The notes under the pieces were generated by a model. It did no database searches and was not told the origin of the DNA. It worked only from the letters and a program-made list of their open reading frames with translations. A program made the position numbers and the translations under genes. 5,918 nucleotides of DNA from positions 1 to 5,918 of the forward strand of contig JAYTTN010000350.1 of assembly GCA_043745295.1 (NCBI GenBank). Reading direction: 5' to 3'. The stretch is from JALHQU01 sp043745295. Lineage in GTDB: Bacteria; Planctomycetota; Planctomycetia; Gemmatales; Gemmataceae. Below, in pieces: positions 1 to 5,847 of the stretch; position 1 is the first letter of the stretch, and each line of letters begins with the position of its first letter.

Positions 1-42
1 GTTCCTTGGAGAGCGGTCTCCTACCAGGTGGGCGACCGCGAC

Positions 43-919
43 TCAGCCCCGCTTCCTCGCCTTGTCCGCCATGGCGGCGGCGAACGTCCTGGCCGTGTAT
101 CCGAGTTCGCGGGCGCGCTTCATCTCCTCGATCGCGTCGGCGAGGGCGTCCGCCGCGTCGTCCAGCGACACGGCCCCGCCGGACACGACGACCGTGTGCC
201 CGCTCGGCGGCACGCACTTCACCCGGGTCGCCTTCACCGCCGGTCTCGTGGTGGCGCGGGTCCGGCGGCCGGCGGCCTCGATCCGGTCCCGGCTGGCGGT
301 GCCCGCGAGTTGGAAGGCGAGCATCCCCGACCGGTCGCCGGGGGGCAGCTTGCCCAGGGCGCAGGCCGTCGCGAACCGGAACTTCCCGTCCAGGAACGCC
401 TGCCGGGCCTCGGGGACGAGATTCGACACCGACAGGATGCGGGTCACCTATGGAGGCGTCCTCGTTCGGATAGCCCGCCAGGTCGGACTTCTTCCAGCCG
501 GGGTTGAGGGCCATCAGCTTCTCGCACGCGGCGAAGATTTCCGGGTCGCCGAGGTCGGACCGCTGGAGGTTCTCGGCGAGCTGGATCAGGCGGATCTCGG
601 TGTCGGACAGGGGCCGGTCGGCGACGATGACCGGCACGGCTTCCAGGCCGAGGGCGAGGGCGGCGGCCAGGCGGCGGTGGCCGGCCAGGAGGACGCCGGA
701 CAGCAGGACGAGCAGCGGTTAGAGGATGCCGAACGCTTCGATCGAGGCGGTCAGTTCTTCCTGTCCCTTCGGATCGAGCGCCTTGCGGACTTGCGGGTGG
801 ACGGCGATGTCCCGCGAGTTCATGTCGCTTCGACCGGCACCGTCGTCGGGCGGGTTGGGGTTGCCGTCGTCGGCGAACCGATCCAAGTCGGCCTGGAGAG
901 TGTCGTCGGGGCGAGTCAT
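43..919 (-). pseudogene. ParB/Spo0J-family protein gene, broken by one stop codon and one 1-base insertion
   Basis: Read across two lesions, this encodes about 291 residues, a normal length for a ParB/RepB-type DNA-binding protein (partition or related DNA handling in the cytoplasm). Visible motifs: an N-terminal segment with HPQVRKALDPKGQEELTASIEAFGIL; the ParB-box motif GHRRLAAA (residues 80-87); VPVIVADRPLSDTEIRLIQLAENLQRSDL-type sequence with ENLQRSDL at 116-123; then a KorB-like helical region including TRILSVSNLVPEARQAFLDGKF. Lesion 1 is TAA at 719-721, where the family usually has Gln (...IQPLLV...), consistent with CAA to TAA. Lesion 2 is near 449, where ATAGGTGACC appears in place of an expected ATGGTGACC, one extra base that shifts the frame. 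The ATG at 919 is preceded by GGAG with a 10-base spacer; an ATG at 823 is an alternative. It is co-oriented with the ATPase upstream. The ParB family assignment is firm. Whether it partitions a replicon or serves a mobile element cannot be told. Confidence 0.85.
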
Positions 920-1228
920 GGCGTGGGGGCTCCAGGTGCATTCCGGGGTTGCGTGGCAAGGCGAGAGGGCGAGTTCGGTGCCCGCTCAACGCCTCCGCGT
1001 CCCGCGAACCTCGGTCGAGGCGTCGTCCGCCGGCCGGTGCGGGTGGCGGATGCCCCGTCGAAAAGGAGTCGCCGCGAAAGCCTCTCGTGTTTCCACCGTT
1101 CCGGGATTTCCCCCTCCGCCGGGTCGGCGGCACGGGTGCCATTGGCCGCGGGGTGAGACTGTGAGACCCGGACGGCCGAGTCTCACAGTCTCACCCCGCG
1201 GTCCATCCGGAAGCGGCCCGAGCGTCGG
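920..1228. other. Gene-free interval between ATPase and parB-like gene
   Basis: About 310 bases lie between the stop of the ATPase gene and the ATG of the parB-like gene. I find no convincing coding region on either strand; the open frames here are Arg/Pro/Gly-rich and look like GC-rich chance frames. The only strong structure is the long inverted repeat at 1146-1201. The end next to 919 carries the GGAG of the parB-like ribosome binding site. A promoter for the parB-like gene could lie here, but no canonical -35/-10 pair is visible. Confidence 0.6.
1146..1201. repeat. Perfect 22-bp inverted repeat with 12-base spacer, made of GTGAGAC units
   Basis: The left arm is 1146-1167 and the right arm 1180-1201. 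They are exact reverse complements over 22 bases, with a 12-base spacer at 1168-1179. The inner part of each arm is itself a direct repeat: GTGAGAC at 1153-1159 and again at 1161-1167 (8-base period), mirrored as GTCTCAC on the right. It has no T-tract on either side, so it does not look like an intrinsic terminator. It sits 28 bases beyond the ATPase stop and about 225 bases upstream of the parB-like start. It could be a protein-binding site (for example a centromere-like or operator site), a REP-type repeat, or an mRNA hairpin. Confidence 0.85.
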
Positions 1229-2066
1229 TCAGCCGGGCGGGCTGTCGGGAACGGGACGAGCCCCGACGGCCTTCCGCCACCGGTCGAGGTGCCGGAAGTA
1301 GGTGGCCCGACTGCCCCATCGGGCGGCCACGAAGACGGCCGCCCGGTCCTCCTCGGTGGCCAACTTCGGATTGGCTTGCGCCGCCTCGACCCGCCACAAC
1401 TTGCCCGCCTTCCACTGCCCCATCAGGATCGCCCGCCAGTCGATCCCGGCCGCCTTCATCTCCGCCGCCTTCCCGTACGGCCGCATCGACGGGGTCGGGA
1501 TGACCGGCAGCCATCGCCCGAAGAAGTCGTGGATCTCGCGGTCGGTGAACCGGCCCGCGACCCGGTCGTGGACTTCGCCCGCCGACGGCTCGAACGACAG
1601 CACGCAGCCGCGGTCGAACAGGGCGGCCACGTGCGGGTTGGTCGCCGACAGGTGATTCGCCAGCACGGCCACCTTGGACGTCGTTTCGAACGCGGGCGGG
1701 CAGGTCCATCTCCTCCAGCAGTTTGGTGGTGGACTGCCAGGCCAACCGCTTCACCGGCTCGGTGGTGCACGGGCACTTCATCAGCCGCACCTCCTGCGCG
1801 TCGGCGTGGAAGCTGTCCTCGTCGTCGATCACCACCGACCGGTCGCGGTGGCGGTACAGTTCGGCGTAGGTCTTGAGCGGGGTGGCGTGCCCCTCGACCG
1901 TCAGGTAGTCGCGGCCGGCCAGGGCGTCGCGGATCAGGCGGCTCTTGCCCAGGCCGGCGGTACCGACGAGGAACAGCAGGTGGAACTTGTCGGCGCGGAA
2001 GCCGAGCAGCCACGGCCGCAGGTCGGGCCCGCGTGCCACACAAGGGGTGAACCACCCCGACAACAT
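1229..2066 (-). pseudogene. P-loop (AAA-like) ATPase with C-terminal HTH-like segment, frameshifted
   Basis: Read through one lesion this gives about 278 residues. Residues 1-125 contain a Walker A motif GTAGLGKS (35-42, after the hydrophobic strand FHLLFLV) and a Walker B-like SVVIDDED (77-84). After the lesion come VAVLANHL (an Asn near 137 in the sensor-1 position), DRGCVLSFEPS near 151-161, and a C-terminal AARWGSRATYFRHLDRWRKA (about 248-267) that resembles a helix-turn-helix. The lesion is at about 1691: CGCGTTCGAAACG is read where CGCTTCGAAACG would keep the frame (LPARFETTSKV), one extra G. The start is uncertain. ATG at 2066 has no good ribosome binding site, and another frame with a TTG at 2106 reads plausibly up to about 2045, so a further indel near the N-terminus is possible. 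It lies upstream of and co-directional with the parB-like gene, suggesting a joint DNA-handling role. The family name is not recognised. Confidence 0.7.
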
Positions 2067-2133
2067 CGAAACGCCACGGCGTCCCGGAGGGGAGGACCTC
2101 CACCAAACCTGCGGGAGAGCCTGGATTCGATGC

Positions 2134-2149
2134 CGATCACCGGTGATCG
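2134..2149. promoter_or_regulatory. 16-bp perfect palindrome, candidate operator
   Basis: CGATCACCGGTGATCG is a perfect even palindrome with its centre between 2141 and 2142. It lies in the roughly 100-base gap between the kinase stop (2166-2168) and the candidate ATPase starts (2106 or 2066). The position and symmetry fit a binding site for a dimeric regulator of the ATPase gene. No promoter elements are clear next to it. The functional role is inference only. Confidence 0.4.
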
Positions 2150-2165
2150 ACTCGGGCGGGATCGT

Positions 2166-4067
2166 TCAAGCCGACAACCAGTCGCGACGATGTCGCCAGA
2201 TGTTCCGGAAGGCCACGGCCATCGCGAATGCCGTGTAGGTCATTCCGACGAGAAGCGACCCCCACGGACGAGATCGCGGGTCGCCGAACCAGTCCGTCGC
2301 CGGGACGCTCAAGGCGACCGACGGCACGCCGACCCCGATCGCCGGTCGCCACAGGGCGTGACTCGGACCGACGAGCGTGGAGAAGAGGCCCGTCGTCGCC
2401 AGTAGGACCGAGATTCGCCGGCCGTGGTCCTCGGGGAGGATGACGCGCAGGAGCACGTTTTGGACGACGACGAAAGCCAGGAGGTAAGCGAACATCTGAC
2501 CGACCACGTTCCACCGTCTGGTGAGCAGCAAGATCGTCGCCGCGACGGCCATTGCGATGAGAGACGTGACGATCGAGCCCAGGGTTAAAATAGCGCCGGA
2601 AGCGTCGAGGCCGCTGCCGACCGCCACCGCACAGAACGTCACGAGCGTCAGATTCACACCCCCGATGAGCATCATGCCGAGCGAGTACAGGACGGCCTTC
2701 TCCGCCTCGAATTTCGGCTCCCTCCGCCGACACCGTCGCAAGAAGAGGGACAGTCGGTCCTGCCACCGGTACTCCATTTCGACCCCTTTCGCGCGTCGGT
2801 CATCCAGCCAGAGTCGAAGGTCGGCAGCGAGTTCGCCGGCGTCGGCGCAACGCTCCGTCGGTCGGTGGTGGAGGCATTCCGAAGGACCGCCCTCAGGTCG
2901 GGGTTCTGGACGTTGCTCGTGAGCCGTGCCGGATCCAGCAGCAGGGCGTACTCTTCGCGGAGCTGCCGCACGTCGTCGCGTGTCAGATCGTGTCGGGCCA
3001 GTCGCTCGACGATCCGGGCGAGCTCGTTCCGTTCCGATTCCGAATACGGGTCTCCGGTCGCGAGTTCGACGAAGGTCACGCCCAGCGAGAACACGTCCGC
3101 CGCCGCCGAGACGCGACCGTCCGGGTCGAGCGACAGTTGCTCGGCTGCCATATAGCCGGGGGTGCCGACGACCGGCGAAAGCGTTCGGGTCGCGTGAGCC
3201 GACCGACCAAGCCCCGCGAGCCGCGCCAGCCCGAAATCGCTCAACTTGATCTTGTTGACGTCCAATTGGTGAGGGTGGCCCGCGACGGATTGGCCGCCGA
3301 GAATGTTCGCCGGCTTGATGTCGCGGTGGATTAACTCCTTCCCGCCCGAGTAGGCGGCGAAGGCGGCTTCGGCGATGATCGCCGCGGCTTCCGCGGCCAA
3401 TCGTTCGCCGATCCCGTCGTGTTTCTCGACCCACTGTTCGAGGGTGAGACCGAGGACGTACTCCATCGTCACGTAGTGCCCGTGCTCGCGACTCTCCCCG
3501 CAAGCGTACACCGGCACCAAGTTCGGGTGTCGGAGACCGAACCCGGCTTGGGCTTCCTGGTACGCGGATAACGCCCCGATGCTGCCGTCTCGAGGGGCGA
3601 CCGGCGGAGCATCTTCACCGCCAGTTTCGGCTTTCCCGGCATGTTCACCGGCTCCGCCGCGTATACCGTGCCGTTTGCCTCGCCGCCGAGTTTGCTCAGA
3701 ATCCGGAAACCGCCGCCCGAGACGAAGTCGGATGTCGGGTGGATGACGGTTCCCGCGGGCAGTTCGGTTTTCGTCTCGTCCCGGTTCGCCAGCGCGTCCG
3801 CCAGCGCACCCGACAACCCAACGAGAGCCGGCTGGGCGGCTGGCGAATGCCGAGCGGGGGGTACCGTCGTTCGGCCTGGAGGCGTCGTTCCAGCAGGCGG
3901 CGGACCGGATCATCGGAAGGGCCGACGCGATCGAACTGCCGCTCGTCCGGGCGCTGCGCGGCGAACGAGCGGAGCAAGCGGTCGAACTCCTCCGTGAGGA
4001 GCATTTCGGCCGGCGGCAACCCTCGCAATCGGGCGAGGATAGTCCAATCGAATTCGGGCAGGAGCAT
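2166..4067 (-). pseudogene. Membrane-anchored Hanks-type Ser/Thr protein kinase, with three apparent 1-base deletions
   Basis: Joined across three frame changes this encodes about 634 residues. Residues 1-84 are a polar leader. The kinase domain follows: glycine loop LGGEANGTVY (G-rich part about 128-133), catalytic Lys in LAVKML (about 152), a possible helix-C Glu in AYQEAQAG, hinge MEYVLG, catalytic HRDIKPAN (248-255), DFG (278-280), and GTPGYMAAEQL in place of the APE motif. All key catalytic residues are present. After about residue 460 there are five or six hydrophobic membrane segments (roughly 460-487, 493-516, 520-545, 552-568, 575-591, 603-622), so the kinase is probably cytoplasmic and tethered to the membrane. 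The frame changes are near 3816-3860, near 3590 (CTCGAGACGGC, one base short) and near 2877 (CGGAATGCC, one base short of an expected Lys-Cys). It starts within the stop of the upstream HTH gene (TGATG), so translation is probably coupled. It would phosphorylate protein Ser/Thr; the substrate is unknown, and the linked sigma factor system is a candidate. Confidence 0.85.
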
Positions 4068-4780
4068 CAGCGGATCCCTCCGGCGACCGCTCGAGGAGCA
4101 GCGACCACCTCGGTCTTCGTGCGTTTGGCCGCGCGGAACTCGCCGACCGAACCGCCCATGGTGTCGCAGTGCCTCCGGACATCGGGTTCGGGCATCGAGA
4201 CCAGTTCGCCCACTTCGGCAAAGGATCGGCCGGCGAAGCGGTGGAGCGAGTAAAGCAGGGCCTTCTCGCTGTACGGTTCGGCGAAGGCGTCCCACCACTC
4301 GTGCAGGTCGATCGCTTCGGCGGCATCGAACCGGACCAGGCTCTGCCCGTGGAAGACCGGTTCGGACACCTCCGGGATGACGGACGATGTCTTCCGCCGG
4401 GCCAGTCGGTACAACGTCCGCCGCATTACGTCGGCCGCCAGGCGGTGGTACAGCAGGCGGACGGCTCGGTCCACGAGCCGATCCTCCCAGAGCAGTCTCG
4501 CCACCCGATCGACGATGGCGGAGATCGCCAGGCTGTCGTCGGAACGGACCTCCCGGAGTACGCGGAGGAAGGCGATCTCGATCGCTGCCAACAGCGCGGT
4601 TTCGGTGGCGGGTTCGTCGGAAGCCGGCCCCGCGACACTCCGTTGGGCGTGCGCGAGGGCCAGTTGCCGCACTCGCGCGTGCAGTTCCTCCGACGCCGGC
4701 GTTGTCGGCAGCGACCGGTGCAACGCTTCGCTGAACGCGGCTTCGGCCGGGGTGAACGGGTCTTGGGATTCGCGGTTCAT
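4067..4780 (-). CDS. Protein with sigma-region-4-like HTH, coupled to kinase gene
   Basis: Intact, 237 residues. The chosen ATG at 4780 is preceded by GGAG with an 8-base spacer (CGGAGTACGACC then ATG). The open frame extends to 4879, but that extension has no ribosome binding site and is low-complexity. The N-terminal half is helical and Leu/Ala/Arg-rich, with no motif I can name. Residues about 174-207 (EKALLYSLHRFAGRSFAEVGELVSMPEPDVRRH, given here only as a region) resemble the sigma-70 region 4 helix-turn-helix, with the pattern fAGrSFaEVgeL...pePdVRRH. A clear sigma region 2 is not visible, so it may be a divergent ECF-like factor or a different HTH regulator. The stop TGA (4069-4067) shares one base with the kinase ATG, which points to translational coupling and a shared pathway. 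It lies 105 bases downstream of the ECF sigma gene in the same direction. Confidence 0.65.
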   Translation of the reverse strand: MNRESQDPFTPAEAAFSEALHRSLPTTPASEELHARVRQLALAHAQRSVAGPASDEPATETALLAAIEIAFLRVLREVRSDDSLAISAIVDRVARLLWEDRLVDRAVRLLYHRLAADVMRRTLYRLARRKTSSVIPEVSEPVFHGQSLVRFDAAEAIDLHEWWDAFAEPYSEKALLYSLHRFAGRSFAEVGELVSMPEPDVRRHCDTMGGSVGEFRAAKRTKTEVVAAPRAVAGGIR

Positions 4781-4885
4781 GGTCGTACTCCGAGAAAGGT
4801 GAGGGCCGCCCCGCGGAGCGGTGCCGCCGGCACGGAACGGGAGTGGGTCGATCCGACCCACCTCAACTGCGACGCTCACGTCCGC
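4781..4885 (-). other. Structured spacer with two small hairpins between sigma and HTH genes
   Basis: This 105-base gap holds two inverted repeats. GTGGGTCG (4843-4850) and CGACCCAC (4854-4861) form an 8-bp stem with a 3-base loop. GTGCC (4821-4825) and GGCAC (4829-4833) form a 5-bp stem with a 3-base loop, and a GC-rich stretch lies next to it. Neither is followed by a U-tract on the minus-strand transcript, so intrinsic termination is unlikely. They could slow the polymerase, set the relative expression of the two genes, or mark mRNA processing. The GGAG ribosome binding site of the HTH gene lies at its left end. Confidence 0.45.
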
Positions 4886-5410
4886 TCATTCGGCTTCCGT
4901 CACTTGGAGGATCGCGGCGAGTTGTCGGAGCCCGCGATGCACCCGCACTCGGGCCGTGTTCTTTGGGATCTTCAAAGTCTCGGCGATCGTCCGGCAATCG
5001 AGCCCCTCGTAGTACCGCAGGAGAACGGCCTCGCGCTGGACGGGGCGCATTTGGGCCAAAGCCGTCTCCAGTCGCTGTTGGGTTTCGCGTTCGATCAGCC
5101 CCGCGAGTTCGCTCAACGCTTCCTCCGAGAACGATTCGACCGCGTCAGTGCCGGTCTGCACGCGGCGCTTCCTCTTGTACCGCGCCGCCCGGATCCGCAG
5201 GGCATTGCGGTGCACGAAACCGCGGAACCACGGCCACGGGGAGGCATCGGCCGGGATTTGATCGAGCTTCGTGAGGAATGCGAGGACGGCGTTCTGGACC
5301 GCGTCTTCCGCGTCGTGACGAGTCCCGACGATCTGGAAGGCGAGTACCACTGCCGCGTTGATCCGTTCACAGGACAGAATCTCAGCGATTCGGGGGTCGA
5401 TTTCTTCCAT
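4886..5410 (-). CDS. ECF-type RNA polymerase sigma factor (sigma-70 family)
   Basis: Intact, 174 residues, a usual ECF length. It directs RNA polymerase to a specific promoter set. Sigma region 2 spans about 15-82 and contains AFQIVGTRHDAEDAVQNAVLAFL (the AEDAVQ core is at about 34-39) and the basic WPWFRGFVHRNALRIRAARYKRKRR stretch (quoted only to mark it; about 59-83). A 30-residue acidic linker follows. Region 4 spans about 114-167: LAQMRPVQREAVLLRYYEGL, then the HTH CRTIAETLKIPKNTARVRVHRG. The ATG at 5410 has GAGG five bases upstream (ACCGAGGGCGTG then ATG). The frame stays open upstream to 5851, and an ATG at 5518 also exists, but its GGAG directly abuts the codon and the extra sequence does not resemble a sigma factor. 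ECF sigma genes next to Ser/Thr kinase genes are a known planctomycete arrangement, so the kinase 1.3 kb downstream is a likely partner. Confidence 0.92.
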   Translation of the reverse strand: MEEIDPRIAEILSCERINAAVVLAFQIVGTRHDAEDAVQNAVLAFLTKLDQIPADASPWPWFRGFVHRNALRIRAARYKRKRRVQTGTDAVESFSEEALSELAGLIERETQQRLETALAQMRPVQREAVLLRYYEGLDCRTIAETLKIPKNTARVRVHRGLRQLAAILQVTEAE

Positions 5411-5584
5411 CACGCCCTCGGTCAGGTGGGATGTCGGAAGGGGCTTTCGAGATAAGATCGCACGGCGCACATGTTCCGTTTCACCGTCGGCCCAGTTCCG
5501 TTCCGGCAGCAGAAGCATCTCCTTGCCTGTATTTATGTTAAAAAATTCTTGCGCGAAGATTTCCGACCTGCTACTGCTCGATCC
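5411..5584. promoter_or_regulatory. Divergent intergenic region with AT-rich tract
   Basis: This 174-base region separates the minus-strand sigma gene from the plus-strand small gene at 5585. At 5531-5550 it holds ATTTATGTTAAAAAATTCTT, strikingly AT-rich for this GC-rich window. Read on the minus strand it includes TAACATAAAT, which could serve as a -10-like element for the sigma operon. I cannot assign a -35 or a transcription start with confidence. The GAGG ribosome binding site of the sigma gene lies in 5411-5425. Both divergent genes may be controlled from here; this is inferred from position and composition. Confidence 0.4.
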
Positions 5585-5824
5585 ATGTCGGAGTCCTTCA
5601 CAGAGCGAGCCGCGATGCTCGCGAACGGCGAACAGGTGCCCCTGTGGGAAGCCGCGCGGCAGCTCGCCATCGTGAAAAGCTCCATCGAAGCCACGGAGTT
5701 CGAATGGGACCTCGTCTACCACCAGCGGCAGCTCTGACTGGGTCGAGACATCGATCCCGAGCAACTTTCCGACTTGGTGCGGGCCGACTTGGTCGAACGG
5801 GACGGACCATCGACCCGGTTCTGA
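5585..5824 (+). pseudogene. Small hypothetical gene interrupted by in-frame TGA
   Basis: From ATG 5585 the frame encodes 50 residues (starting MSESFTERAAMLANGEQVPL and ending DLVYHQRQL) and then meets TGA at 5735-5737. In the same frame, 28 more sense codons follow (LGRDIDPEQLSDLVRADLV...STRF) before TGA at 5822-5824. Both parts are acidic, have balanced composition and read like real protein, unlike the opposite strand. A CGA to TGA change (Arg in QRQLRLGRDI) would explain the break, giving an original protein of about 79 residues. No domain is recognised. No clear Shine-Dalgarno sequence precedes 5585; ATG 5615 is an alternative start. It diverges from the sigma operon and converges on the partial gene at the right edge. 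It could instead be a functional 50-residue protein ending at 5737. Confidence 0.5.
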
Positions 5825-5847
5825 TACACGTTCCCGGTGACGCTGTC

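Noticed and set aside
62..1156. Long plus-strand open frame of 364 codons
   Set aside because: It lies opposite the parB-like gene, whose motifs are clear on the minus strand. The plus-strand product has no recognisable motif and turns Arg/Pro-rich; it is a GC-rich mirror frame.
1146..1201. Intrinsic terminator for the ATPase gene
   Set aside because: The stem is strong, but no run of T follows it in either direction. The internal GTGAGAC repeats also point to a DNA site or repeat family instead.
1146..1201. CRISPR array or iteron origin based on repeated GTGAGAC
   Set aside because: There are only two direct units per arm, arranged as a single inverted repeat with no regular spacers. No cas or replication initiator gene is present in the window.
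2672..3913. Three programmed frameshifts in the kinase gene
   Set aside because: The junctions have no slippery heptamer with a downstream structure, and one protein would need three events. Mutation or sequence error explains them better.
4169..5455. Plus-strand open frame of 428 codons
   Set aside because: It mirrors the intact HTH gene and ECF sigma gene, crosses their intergenic gap, and has no ribosome binding site or known motif.
5735..5737. TGA as selenocysteine codon or programmed read-through
   Set aside because: No selenocysteine insertion hairpin is evident directly downstream, and no selenoprotein motif (such as a CxxU pair) surrounds it. A CGA to TGA mutation is simpler.
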